Shown here in pieces: positions 22,113 through 33,758 of a stretch of 64,000 nucleotides of DNA (its first letter is position 1; every line of letters starts with the position of its first letter). The notes under the pieces are model-generated. The model was given only the letters and a program-made list of their open reading frames with translations, did no database searches and was not told where the DNA came from. The translations under genes and the position numbers were made by a program. This stretch comes from Davidsoniella eucalypti (Eukaryota; Ascomycota; Sordariomycetes; Microascales; Ceratocystidaceae), in contig RMBW01000105.1 of the NCBI GenBank assembly GCA_004009845.1, forward strand, positions 45,862-109,861. Reading direction: 5' to 3'.

Positions 22113-23657
22113 ATGCTGAATAGCAACGGTCATTGTATCTCCATGAACACATACTACCACCGTTATTATGCTCTACTCTTTGCTAGCACCATGTGCAGCG
22201 GTCTAGATTCTGCTAACCTTAGACGTTGGGCTAATCCAAATGATGTTCCATTAGAATACATCGTACCGGGACGATACATTGTCTCCCTTAAACCTTCCTC
22301 GACATACATAGACCTGATATCTCACACAGACACCATTTCCCAGTTTCATATTGGCGCCGAGTCCGAAGCTGGCGGCATAGACAAGACCTACAATATCGGA
22401 GACGTAGCATTGGGCTATTCTGGGTCCTTCAATGCCCAGGCTATAGCATGGATAGCACAGCATCCAGACGTAAGTAATAACAAAAGACAAGAAAACGTCA
22501 TATTCCTTTTTGCGAGTACCGAGATATAACCAGTATGTAAAACTGAAAACTTCTTCTATCGTTACGCCATGTAGGTCCTCTCCATCGAGCCCGATGCTGT
22601 GGTATCTCTTCACCGCACATCCAACTTCTCGGCGCCCACATACACCACCCAAAACCGAACTACCTGGGGACTTGCCGCCCTTTCCCATAAGCATCCCCTC
22701 TTTCCCAATGCTAGCCTTGCTCACGGTTATTCCTACACGTACAACGACCTTGCCGGCATTGGCCAGTATGCCTACATCGTCGATACAGGCATCGACATAC
22801 ATAACCCCGAGTTTGAAGGCCGCGCTCATCTTGGCTATAACGCCCTTCCCCAGTATCCATTCACGGATCGGGATGGCCACGGAACGCACGTGGCAGGGAC
22901 AGTGGCATCGCATACATGGGGCGTTGCAAAAAAGGCAAACATGATTGCTATCAAAGTAATGGATGACGAAATTGTAAGATTTTACTCGCATTCATCTGCT
23001 ATATAGTATCAAGGCTAATATTGGCGGTGCTTGTAATAGGGAACAATGTCACGTATCATCGATGGCTACAACTGGGCTATCCAGAACATCACCGAAACAC
23101 CTGGCCGCGCTGCCAATTCTGTCATCAACATGTCCCTCGGTGGGTTTCGCTCGCACATGCTCGACACCATAATCGAAAGAGCCCTACAAATGGGTATCCT
23201 AACAATTGCATCGGCCGGAAATGAAGGTGTTGACGTCGCCCTGATCTCCCCTGCTGGCTCCCCCGCAGCTCTGTCCGTTGGCGCTTCTGACATAAGTAAT
23301 AGACTGTGGGAGTATAGCAACTATGGGCAAACTCTGGATGTCATAGCCCCCGGTGTTGAAGTGTATAGTGTATCTATCAACCCATTCTTGGGATACGAAG
23401 CACTCACCGGGACATCGATGGCGGCGCCTCATGTCACCGGGTTGGCCTTGTATCTACGCAGTATAGAAGCTGGTCTAGGAAACACGACCCAACTGAGACA
23501 TAGGATCAAGTATTTAGCAAGACGAGGATTCCTGGCCAACGTGCCTGATAGAACGTCCAACTTGATGCTGTATAGTGGTGCCGAGGACGGGACAACCAAC
23601 ACTACAGCTCATCTGAGATTTGGAAAGGTACTCATCCCACAACGACACTTGCATTGA
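22113..23657 (+). CDS. Secreted subtilisin-like serine protease (S8, proteinase K type)
   Basis: Extracellular endopeptidase. Three phase-0 exons (22113-22469, 22575-22973, 23040-23657) give 457 residues. A start at the ATG at 22143 gives a better signal peptide (MNTYYHRYYALLFASTMCSG) and may be the real one. The inhibitor-I9 propeptide occupies roughly residues 45-130 (GRYIVSLK at its start, IAQHPDVLSIEPDAVV at its end). The catalytic triad is complete: D189 (YIVDTGID), H221 (GHGTHVAGT) and S378 (GTSMAAPHV), with oxyanion-hole N313 (ASAGNEG). Several N-x-S/T sites are present. The S8 domain is followed by about 50 residues ending IPQRHLH. The mature domain has almost no cysteines, so the disulphides of proteinase K itself are not expected. 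Confidence 0.93.
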
Positions 23658-23893
23658 ACAATTGCTGGAGACACCCAAAAATGTGGCTGTTATAAGAAAT
23701 ACTATCTTGCTTTTCGCTTTCTCGAAGTTGCGTGCCAAGCGAAGATGTTCCCTTGACCCTTGTGACCACCACTGCTTGGACTACATTATCGATGTTTCAC
23801 CGTGAAAGATCTGACATGAGCATGCCATGTGAAACTGATGATGCCGCTAAAGATTCAAAGTTGCGATGTAGAATACCAACTACAGAGCATCCT

Positions 23894-26024
23894 TTAATGG
23901 AGCTTGGAAAGCTGTGCAAGAACCCTCTGGATATCTGACTGGGCTGTGTCAGGAACTACCTCGCTAGAGTTGGGATCTACCGCAGTCGTTGGAATATGCA
24001 CCAAAGGCACCGCTCCAGCTTGCTGTGATGCAAAGCTATTCGCAGGCTGCTGTTGATAGATTCCAGCTGGGTTGGAACTTGCTGGTCCCGACTGAGAGGA
24101 AGCGTAGGGGTTGGAAGATTGAGCTATATGGGCATCTGGTGAGGCATCGTGAGCTGGCATGCTCCTAGTGGAGGACGCCATCATGTCCATACCCGGTAAA
24201 AGCATCTGAAGATTGCCCAGAACTGCTTGGTAGTCTATTTGCGGTGACTGCTGCAGCGGCTGCTGCTGCTGGAGCTGTAGCTGCGACTGTGCCGTCAGAG
24301 CTAGGAATGAACTTAGCAGGGTGAGTAGATGCGGCTGCGATGCCACCTGTTCCAAGAGCTGTTGAAGTTCAAGCGTGGGGTTTGTGTTGTGGTGAACAGT
24401 TTGTGACACAGCTGATATATTAGTAGCAACCCCTCCATTCGATGAAGATACCTGGCGACTGTGCTCACTGGATGGTCCTCTTGGTGGATGCTCACTGCTC
24501 TTCCGCGCTGTAGATGCTGGTCTACCTGGAACTGCAAGTGATCTTTGCGCCAATGGCATATTTACAGCCGCAACTCGTTGCTGATTCTGTGACTGGTGAA
24601 GCAACATGCTGATGTCATCCAGAGACTTGTTAACCCATCTTTCTGGTACAACATGGCTCGATGGATGCGAGCGAGTGAATAAGTTCAGTGCAAACTTGGA
24701 GTGCAACTCGCTGTAGCGGTTCACCTCTATTATGGCACGAACGCCTTTGTTCACGTGTCCCTGCATTTCCTCCTCTTTTTTGAAGCGGCCAACCAGGTGT
24801 TGAATTCCAACCTTCAGTCCGTTGGACTCTAACTTCTCTTTGACATATTTCGTGAAAGGCTTGCTAGAATCGTGGACAAATAGTATGGTATCGACTGATG
24901 GCGATTTTTCCTGATCTTTGGTCTTGTTTCCGTGACGTTGATCCGTTCCATTCTGGTCTCCGGGGCTGATATTCTGTTGACGAATCGAATCTTTCTTGCG
25001 GCGTTTTCTTTTTTGCGAAGGTGAGGCAGAACATTCACCAACCATCTCTAGCTTGGGAGCATTATGCTTTTGTTCAGTATCAGCACTGGTGGCTTTTGCG
25101 TTTTTCGCAATACTGGTGTGATTAGCACCTTTGTGTTGGGCAATAGAGTCATGAATATTTTTGCGGCTGGGAGAGATGTTGAGATCTGATAAAACGTAGG
25201 CGTTAGTAAATACCATTTATTCTAGAATGTATACACTTACTTATTTTACGGCCCATAAGTTTGTGTCCTTGCAGCTTATCAACAGCACGCTGAGCTTCCC
25301 GCGGATCATGAAACTGTGCAAATCCGTAGGCATCTTTGATAGTAATCTGTGCCAACCGACCATATTGTCCCAAGAGGTTGAATAGCGTGTTCTTGTGTAC
25401 TCGATTTCCGGGTAGATTTCCTTCAATTTTGGGATGGTTAGCTTGAACAATGAGCATCAGAGAAGATTACGAATTACTAAACTTACCAATGAACACACGC
25501 GAGCCGTCGGGAAACCGGTCCAATTGACCATCGGCTATGTGTTTCGCTTCAGCTTTGAGAAAACCTGCATACCGGATGTTTTGTTTACGTTTCGCTTGAG
25601 AATCAGGGTCGTTTTCCGCCTTAGGGCCACGCGGAGGTTCCGCTCCAATGTGATACGAAGCTGGAGCTGTTGGCGGCTTTGGCACAAGTACTGCCTTGTC
25701 TACAGTAGGTTTAGGATGTTTATCGCCACGAGCCACAGACACCTTGTGCGGAGCGTCCACAGTACCAGGCGGGTTTGAGAGTGGTCGATTAGCGATATCG
25801 TATGCCATGGGCCAATTCCGGCCGTTGTTATGAAGTGGTTGCATGATCTTATCTGGGGTCTCATGGAAAGCGATCTTGGAGGGTTTGTGAGCCTTGGCAT
25901 TTGACACTTCGTCTTTCGAGGATACAGGCTCCGAATCTTGAGATATGTCCTTCTCCAGCGACAGCAGTATGGAGTCAACGATACCCATTGGTTGGCGGGT
26001 AGACGCAGTATCCTTGCCAGCCAT
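23894..26024 (-). CDS. NAB3: Nab3-like RNA-binding protein (RRM)
   Basis: Likely the fungal counterpart of Nab3, the RRM subunit of the nuclear Nrd1-type complex that ends non-coding transcripts in yeast. Minus-strand exons 26024-25487, 25420-25241 and 25185-23894 join in phase to 669 residues. The RRM (about residues 174-245) is split by both introns: RVFIG then NLPGNRVHKNTLFNLLGQYG, DAYGFAQFHD and GRKINLNIS. A basic nuclear-localisation stretch (KRKRRKK) lies near residue 300, and a VDTILFVHDSSKPFTKYVKEKL anticodon-binding-like fold lies at about 337-405, both features of Nab3 proteins. The tail is Gln-rich (QLQLQQQQPLQQ). The frame stays open upstream of the chosen ATG (to about 26192) with no earlier ATG, so an upstream exon is possible. 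Confidence 0.82.
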
Positions 26025-26539
26025 GATAATTGACTCGAAGAGCTCTGGAGGCAGATGTCTGGTTTGGTCAAGATAGCTCACTCTGAATAATAGGAATAAT
26101 AGAGTCGCGCCCAGTTGAAGAGCAAGCGGCTGCACGTTCGGTGATGGTTTGATGATGGGTTGGTAAAAAACTCTTGAGATTACGTTGGCCAAATGAAAGA
26201 GAGTAGGAAACGACGCAAAGTTATTTCAACCTGCCATTTACCGATTTGTGGTTCTTTGTCATGCGACGGGATTCCAGATTAAGGCCGAAGAAGATGGGGT
26301 TTTTTAATATTTAATATTTTTATTCGTTTTTATTAAGGTGGAAATGGAGCTTATATACTATGTAGCACCTGGTATCCCAAAATACACAGCCCTGAACTGA
26401 TACTGGACAACCAGTGACAGGCCACTGAGATACAGAGCATTTGTTATAGTTTCGTTATATGCTATTTGCTCCTGTATTATAAACCCTGAGTGGAGGGGCT
26501 GCCCAAACCCTACGATAAGCATAGGGTAGACTTCAATGG

Positions 26540-26600
26540 TAGTTTTGCCCCAGCTGGATTTGAACCAATTACCTCATTTGAGGTCATATGTGTCCGAAGA
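26540..26600 (-). other. Degenerate tRNA-like sequence
   Basis: On the minus strand GGTTCAAATCC, a good Pol III B box, is followed by AGCTGGGGC and then AAAA, resembling the T arm and 3' acceptor of a tRNA. The matching 5' acceptor (GCCCCAG) is absent from the expected distance upstream and no anticodon arm folds convincingly (only CCTCA-AAT-GAGG). This is best read as a tRNA pseudogene or the head of a decayed SINE. Confidence 0.3.
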
Positions 26601-26885
26601 CGAATTTTCCCCTTCATCATGGGTTTCTAAAAGCGGCCAGCACATATTCCTAATGTTACTGTCCATTCTCGTTTTCTTTTTCGACATCTGTCGTCTTCGA
26701 TGCACTGTTTATGAGGCCTTGAGCCCGACTTTTCCCCTCTCGACTTTTCCCCTCTTGAGGACTGACCCCTCTTTTTAGGGGACAGTGTTGTCCCGAACAT
26801 ACATATACAGTACAAAGCTATTGAGTTTGTCCAGCAGAGGACTTCAACTTTAAATATCTGCCTGGCAATAAATCCGGCGTCGTAT

Positions 26886-26920
26886 GATCTTAGTGATTTA
26901 GGTACACGTTAAATGCAATC
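26886..26920. repeat. Short copy of the 39.6-kb repeat arm
   Basis: GATCTTAGTGATTTAGGTA followed by CACGTTAAATGCAAT matches, with about four differences, the minus strand of 39593-39626 (ATCTTAGTGATTTAGGTA then GACGTTAAATATAAT). This indicates the same repeat family left debris in both intergenic regions. Confidence 0.55.
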
Positions 26921-27939
26921 AATTCAATTCAAACCAGGTAAATCATCTGAAACTCCCAATGAATTGTGCCTAAATTTTGTTATTTAGGAAGTAAAAATGT
27001 TACAATGAAGACCAATGGATTCTAGCAAATAAAGCAGAGATTAAAATATTTTGCTTGATAAATTTTAGATGAGATTAGCTATCGCAACCGAAATATTTTC
27101 TCAATTTGTTTAGCTTCTGTAACATATTGTAAACAAACAACAAGTTGTGTATTGCAATCGTTACAGTCTAGATTTTGGTGAAAGACCAGTTATGTTTTCA
27201 TGTTGGCGACAAACAATATATACAAAGCTAGCAACTAGCTTTAGGTATATCAAAAGACTAGAGCTTTCATTAGAGATAGAGGCCCTTTGAGCTGATGTAA
27301 GGTATCCGGAGACACTTGTTCGTTAGACATTACCGACGTGCCCCTAAACAACCCACATACTTATTAACTAGATGAAAACATGCAATTCTAAACGGCGGCG
27401 GTGCCATTCAAGATAAAATTCACTATAGGTACAGAAACTCTGTCATCGTGACTATGATGTAGTAGCACACTACTGCTGAATTTGCACATACAAACACGAG
27501 AACCGCTTACTAAAGATACTACCAAATCGTGCTATCGATATACAACTGGTGGTTATGATGACGTAATTCTCCCTTATATTTTATGTAGTTAAAGTAGCTA
27601 GATACTACTGTCATAAGCAAGGTACATAATTTGGAAATTACAATATTTACCTTAAGTTGTGAGTTGGGCACAAATCCCGAATTAAGCTCCGACTTTAGCA
27701 TCAGGCTGAAAAGCCCAACTACTTATCTACACTTCAAGCCTGAAATATGTCAAGTACGAACACAGCCTTATATAAGATAGGCCATTACTGTACATGTACG
27801 CCTTGCCCTGTCTTCATTTGGCAATATATACACCCATCCTCCTTACCTTGGGACTCCCTTTCTTCCCCTTTGCTGATTTTATGTTCTACTATAACCAGAG
27901 AGACTGCATTTCTCACCATCGATGTGCTTGCAAAAGCAG

Positions 27940-29870
27940 CATGCCGGGGCTAACCATTGGCCCTGTGACAAACGCCGCGAACGAGTCTGATTGTAGCCAA
28001 GAGAGAGTGAGGTTGAGAGAGGTTGCACGCAGAACAAAGACGAACAGAGAGAAATTCTGGGTATCGCTGTGTAGCTTTCTAGATCACCAGAAGCCAAGGA
28101 GATGATTAACGAGTTGCAAGCATGGGAGAAAGGAATGGAAGACATTGAAGCTAGGAAACATGATAGAGGGACAGACCATCAAGACACCACCTCGACTACC
28201 TAACTCAGTGCTGGACCGGGACGGCTTTATCTTATACCATGAACGCTTCCAGCATAACGATGCGCTTCTAAACTGTGCTGATGATGATGAGCTTTTATTT
28301 ATAGTCAAGAGATCATCTAAGAGCTCCTTTCCAACTCCGGGCGAGGCCGTGTTGTCTGACACTAGTTTTCTGTATTTCTTGCCAGTGTTCTTTTGCCTTG
28401 CCCTGTCTTGATTTGACAGTCTATAAACCCATCTCCAAACTTCCTTTTTTCCCTTTTGCTCATTTCATGATATTATTTTGACTTGCTCACCATCAGCCAG
28501 CCAAGCCTTGGTGGCTTCGACTGCTATCAGCATGGCACGTGAATTCCTTACATCTCTTTGATTCATGGTTTTGGTAGGAATTGGTGCCTGAATTCCCTAG
28601 AACATGATATATCGTGGTGGGCACACCTTCAGGCGTATTTGGCGGTGTTGGTCAATACGATGTTGGCAAACCACTACAAGACGGACAGTTTCTATAGCAA
28701 GGCCAACTGAACGCTCCTCTAGATACATTATTGTCAGCACTGGACATTTCAAATCTGATATCTATACTATGGACCCCTTGTTTCTGAAATATATTGACGA
28801 GGCACTATCAAAGAGTCGGAAGACCAAGAAGGAGTTTGGAAGACCAGCCTCTCAAAGTGACAGACTATTTGACCCAAGGTATATCCATCCACCACTATCG
28901 ACGCCTTTCCTAAAATCAAGCGTTCTATGGAAGATGGTGACATCATTCGCACTAAAATCGATTTGTGATCCCGAGTTAGAGATCTCAAGGTACCGATTCT
29001 TCAACTTGACAGGTTGAAGAAAAGCTCTTCAGTATAAAAAATCGTACATATTTGTTGCTCAACCTCATGATACGACAGATTGGGTTGATATCAAGAGGAG
29101 TCAAGTTTGATCCAGCTCCTGCTACTTTTAATGTCGCCTACATAAATATCTTGCAGGGAATTGAACCTGCCAATCCACAACCAACTATTCTTATCCTGCC
29201 ACTCGTTGTTGGTTCAAGGCGGCCACTGACAGTTACTGAGATGAGAGTTGGTGAAGTTGAAGCTACATAACCCTACTACCATTTGAAATGCCATTGTTCC
29301 TTGCGATTATGCCGAAAAGAGCCTACGCGACTTATTTAGCCTTTTCTTTTCATAAAGGAGTCTACAGTCTATAATATACACCTAACAGCCAAGGAGTTTT
29401 TATCACAGACCTCTATTCACATACATGATATGCCTCTTTCCTTTGATCTACAAGTAACCTGAGCCCATATTATCCGAGCTATGTTATAGATACCGTTCCC
29501 TACCAGATATACAGAATGCCATACGATCGCAAACAGATAAAGAACATAGCAGTGAAGCCCTTGAGTTCTACAGCCATGTCATGAGGTATTGGTGTAACCA
29601 TGTCTGTTTCATTCCAAAACTTCGCAGATTCATGACGCATATGCTAGACTTTTGATATAGAATGCTGCTAATCTCAACTACGAGACCCTTAATGTTAGTG
29701 TTGATATTGCTAAGTTTTTGATTGAAAGTTGGAGCTAACATCATCAATACTGAGGATTCTCCTGACAGTGGCCTCTTGTTGGTAGCTTGCCGAAACGGTT
29801 GATATTGCCAAGTTCTTGCTCGAAAGGGGAGCTGATATCAATGAGATTATCTTTCTATATTTCTAAAGTT
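27940..29870 (+). pseudogene. Decayed gene, probably an ankyrin-repeat protein
   Basis: Plus-strand fragments that look coding occur in shifting frames: PEAKEMINELQAWEKGMEDI (near 28088), YHERFQHNDALLNCADDDEL (near 28240), WWAHLQAYLAVLVNTMLANH (near 28615), and DPLFLKYIDEALSKSRKTKK (near 28772). At 29700-29850 two ankyrin-like units are clear: VDIAKFLIE then GANIIN, and VDIAKFLLERGADINE, separated by DSGLLLVACRNG. Stops and single-base shifts break every frame, and no intact start-to-stop reading exists. The pieces share strand and order, so one ancestral gene is likely, though only the ankyrin end is identifiable. The surrounding DNA is AT-rich, consistent with neutral decay. Confidence 0.6.
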
Positions 29871-30985
29871 GCTATACTTGCTAGTTACTACTCTATGTCA
29901 TGTAGTTTCTACAATAGTTTCTACTACAGCCCCTACTACAGTTTCTAATCAAGCCCTTTCCACTTACGTTCAAGAACATGTCGATCAGAAGCAGAGGTAT
30001 CTTGAGAGTAGGCCCAAACAAATTTAGGTCAATTTAGAGTGTTATGGTTGATTTTTCAGTGAAGATATTCTCGTGATGGTAGGTAACCCTTGCGTGTATG
30101 TTACCTTGCTTGCGATTTATACAGTAACATGCCAGTAGTTCTTGACTTTTTTCTTGTACCTCCGCCATGGAGGCTCTAGGCTACAAGAGGTGAGAGCTCC
30201 TTGCCATGAACCACTGTGATTGTGATTATGATAGTGTTGACGTTGAGTAAAATTATGTCATGGTTAAAAGACCATGTCATATTGGATGAGGCTTAAGCCA
30301 AGTGCAATGTCTCGAGGTTTTTCGGAAAAGGCCGTGAGTGCTTGAAGTTGATACATTTCATCTCTCATTGGGCCTCTATATGAATACTTTCTTATGTTAT
30401 GGTAGTTCAACTTACACAAGCTCTTTAGCCAACCCTCTCTTCCGTCTAATTCATAATCGCTCACAAATTGATTAGTTATCATGAGTAAAGAAAATAAAAA
30501 TTTCAAGCTTTTTTGGTACCAAGGCAGGAATCATATAATAACATAGTAGTAACCTACTATATGTCTTATTTCAACAATTTTTAATCGTTGTCCTGGGTTC
30601 TATCTTATATGCCTTTTGTGGAGTTTGCCAAGTTCCTGACGGTTAGGCTTTCTCGATCTCAGAGTTAGCACAAGTATATTGTCCTTGTATTTCCTGTTTT
30701 TCCTGTTTTTCCTTTTTTCTTTTTTGGGGGGGGGTATTTCTTCCTAGATTCAATCCAGAAATAAAGAAAATGTTCGTATCATATTCAAAGTCCATATCCT
30801 GAATTCATCTGGCCGAGATACTTCTTAAGGACGAAAGGTACGTAAATATGTACAACATACATTGATACATTCTGGCCTAATTACAGCATTTCCAGCGTTT
30901 TACCGGGCTGTTGGTAGCCAAGATAGAAGAAAATACCAAAGTAAAACTTGATCCTGTATTTTTTTTCCCACCAGCTCTTCTCAGA
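29871..30985. other. AT-rich intergenic region
   Basis: No coding region recognised. A T-rich tract ending in nine G residues (TTTTTTGGGGGGGGG, about 30720-30734) is the only marked feature. The last 100 bp are the leader of the GGQ protein gene. Confidence 0.5.
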
Positions 30986-31766
30986 ATGTCACTCTTCAAA
31001 TTCACTGCCGCCCAGATAAAAAAGCCGCTTGGCTACCTGCAAGTACGATTTGCTAGGTACAAGGCATTTACAGATGATTTCGATCCGGCCGATTTGGCTG
31101 AAGCGAGAGAATGGCTGACTCGGCTGAGTGACGAGTTGCTGCCAAAAGGCATAACGACGTTTGCCCGGTCTAGTGGCCCCGGCGGACAGCATGTAAACAA
31201 GTGAGTAAAGCTGGGCAACGTACAAAGACGCAAGGCGCCAGACGGTGTAGGCGCTGACTAAGTGTGCATTACAGGACAGAATCCAAAGCCGTCACATACT
31301 GGCCTATCAACGAGCTTTCACCCATTGTTCCGCGTTTATTGCGGCCAGGACTGCGCACGTCAAAGTACTACACAGAACGCAACGATGCGCTCTCGTTTTC
31401 TGCGCAGACTGCACGGCAGCGAGCATCGAACTTGGATGAAAATCGGACAAAGCTGTTGGAAGAGCTCAGGCGGATGTACCAGGAGTCGGTTCCTGGAGAG
31501 TCAGACCCCGACAAGGCTCAGAAGCATGAACAAATGTAAGTTTCAACCCCCCTTTGGCCTGTGTACAGCTAGGGTGTTGCTACTCCCATCTGTCAGATAT
31601 TGCGTGTTACTGCTAGACCGTTTTGGTGAGGCCACAGCTGAAATTATACGCTAACTGTGCTCCTGTTTGATCGTACAGCAAAAAGGAATTCCACGGTAAG
31701 CGTCTGAAGAGCAAAAAGAGACAGTCAATGAAAAAGCAGGGCCGAAACAACTGCTACGACTTTTAG
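30986..31766 (+). CDS. Mitochondrial GGQ-domain release-factor-like protein
   Basis: Class-I release-factor-like peptidyl-tRNA hydrolase of the ICT1/Rso55/Pth4 group, which rescues or terminates mitochondrial ribosomes. Exons 30986-31200, 31275-31535 and 31679-31766 join in phase 2 to 187 residues, the short size typical of codon-independent members (no codon-recognition domain). The catalytic GGQ lies in SSGPGGQHVNKTESKA, split by intron 1 at the lysine; the following VTYWPI and RTSKYYTERNDAL fit the domain. The tail is highly basic (KRLKSKKRQSMKKQ), as needed for the mRNA channel. The N-terminus MSLFKFTAAQIKKPL is plausible as a mitochondrial import signal. The exact orthologue (Rso55 or Pth4) cannot be separated by eye. 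Confidence 0.9.
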
Positions 31767-32456
31767 CGGCCTAGTGTGGTTTCCGGTTGGTTAGTAGCGG
31801 TACGTGATCTGCAATGATGGCGTCCTGATTAAGGGACAAAGTTCAAGTCAATTAAGTGCAACTAGGAGCTAATTGCCAATTGCGACTAGGAAAAGAATAA
31901 CCGCACGTTATTGGATGCCTAATAAATAGTGGACTGCTGCAGTAAATGGCCAGTAATGGCAGAAAATCCAAACATTTGTAGGGTAGAGAGCGATAGTGTA
32001 CAAATAGACTAACTCTGCCCCGCTGGCTGTGCCATTTAGTTAGGCCTACTTGAACCTATATAACTAATTGTAGTAAGCCTCACATGTTTTCCACTAAAAA
32101 TTAATTCCCCGTTGCGGCCTTGCAGCTATCATTCTTTCTCATCTGCTTGTCGAGCTTTACGAAGCATCTGCTCGGTCAAGTCTCTTCTTTTCTATTGTAT
32201 CTCTGTTTTCCTATTTTCTGGTCTCTAGCTCTGTCGCTATTGCCCCCGAAAGCCTGATCGTCGGTTTCCTCAAAAGTACCTTGAGCTTAAACAGTCGCAT
32301 TATCCTTCGTTTCTGGTAAATTTCCATCCGTGAGGGGTTCCCTTGACTACAATTTATTTACAAACCTGCCCATCGGCCCGCCGCTATAACCGTCATAACC
32401 GTACATCCCTTCGGCCACATAGAGCCGTTTTGCCGCCCGCCCCCGAAAATCGCATC
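31767..32456. other. Promoter and leader of the CaM-kinase gene
   Basis: C/T-rich leader sequence from about 32130 to the start codon; no coding region or RNA gene recognised. Confidence 0.5.
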
Positions 32457-33758
32457 ATGGTGGCACCCGCGACGACTGCGCAACAGGCTGGCCCAGCCGG
32501 AACCCAGGCTCAACAACCGTACATGGAGCCATGCAGGTACCAGGTCGGCAAGACTCTCGGTGCCGGATCGTACTCGGTCGTCAAGGAGTGCATCCACATC
32601 ACTACGCACCGCAACTATGCCGTCAAGGTCATCAACAAGCGCCTCATGAAGGGCCGGGAGCACATGGTAAGAAGGCTGAAAGAGGGTGCCCGCCCTACTG
32701 TTGCCCAACATCTGGGTAGTTATACTAACGCCATGATATCGCTATAGGTTCGTAATGAGATCGAAATCCTCTCGCGCGTGTCCATGGGCCACCAGAACAT
32801 CCTCACCCTCGTCGACTACTTCGAGAGCATGAACAACCTGTATCTCGTCACCGATCTAGCCCTAGGTGGTGAGCTGTTCGACCGCATCTGCCGCAAGGGA
32901 AACTACGACGAGAGTGATGCATCGGGTCTAATCCGCTCAACACTATCGGCCGTCTCATATCTGCACGATCACGGCATCGTCCACCGCGACCTTAAGCCCG
33001 AGAATCTGCTATTCAGAACACCCGAGGACAACTCCGATCTCGTCATTGCCGACTTTGGTCTTTCGCGTGTACTAGATGAGCAAAAGTTCCATGTCTTGAC
33101 GACCACTTGCGGTACTCCTGGATATATGGCGCCCGAGATCTTCCGCAAGTCCGGCCATGGCAAGCCCGTGGATGTTTGGGCCATTGGTGTTATCACGTAC
33201 TTTTTACTCTGTGGCTACACACCCTTTGACCGCGATACCGACTTTGAAGAGATGCAGGCCATCCTCAACGCCGAGTACAGATTCGAGCCTGTCGAGTACT
33301 GGCACGGTGTGTCGGAGGGCGCCAAGGAGTTCATCAAGTCATGTCTCACCATCGATCCTAGCAAGCGTCCCACAGCCCACGAGGCGCTCCAGCACCCATT
33401 CGTGACGGGAGAATCGCAACAGGGCATGCAGATCGACGATCGTCTTCACATCGTCAGAAAGAACTTCAACGCACGGCGCAAGTTGCACACGGCCATCGAT
33501 ACTATCCGGGCCATTAACAAGCTACGCGATGTGAACAATACCGATATGATGGGTAGAAGAGGCTCTGGAAAGACTCGCAATATCTCCGATTCGGCACCGG
33601 TGCCGGAAGATATTGAGATGGGCGGAAACCTTGATACCAATCTCACTATGGGCCGTAGTGGTGTGCCAGATGCACTGAGACCTGGAGCACCGGTCAACCG
33701 AGTCGTGGAAACCTCGAAGGGTCTTTGGAATGGTGCACCCGTGAACGTCCACAGGTAA
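32457..33758 (+). CDS. Calcium/calmodulin-dependent protein kinase
   Basis: Ser/Thr kinase of the CAMK group. Two phase-0 exons (32457-32666, 32748-33758) give 406 residues. The kinase domain (about 27-285) has the glycine loop LGAGSYSVVK, the VAIK-type lysine in YAVKVINK, catalytic loop HRDLKPEN, the metal-binding DFGLS, and an activation loop TTTCGTPGYMAPE whose threonines are candidates for an upstream CaMKK. After the domain, about 300-330 (RLHIVRKNFNARRKLHTAID) is a basic amphipathic helix fitting an autoinhibitory and calmodulin-binding segment. The initiator could alternatively be the methionine at codon 23. The stop codon TAA lies inside a perfect donor-like CAG|GTAAGG, so a short further exon is not excluded. 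Fungal relatives act in Ca2+ signalling, growth and stress. Confidence 0.93.

Larger units (their letters stand above)
26025..27939. other. AT-rich gene-free region with repeat relics
   Basis: No intact gene. It contains a tRNA-like B-box fragment (about 26540-26600, minus) and a 35-bp stretch at 26886-26920 closely matching the inverted-repeat arm at 39.6 kb; both are listed separately. Open frames such as 26536-26778 lack support. The rest has high AT content and many stops in all frames, as in decayed repeats. Confidence 0.5.
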
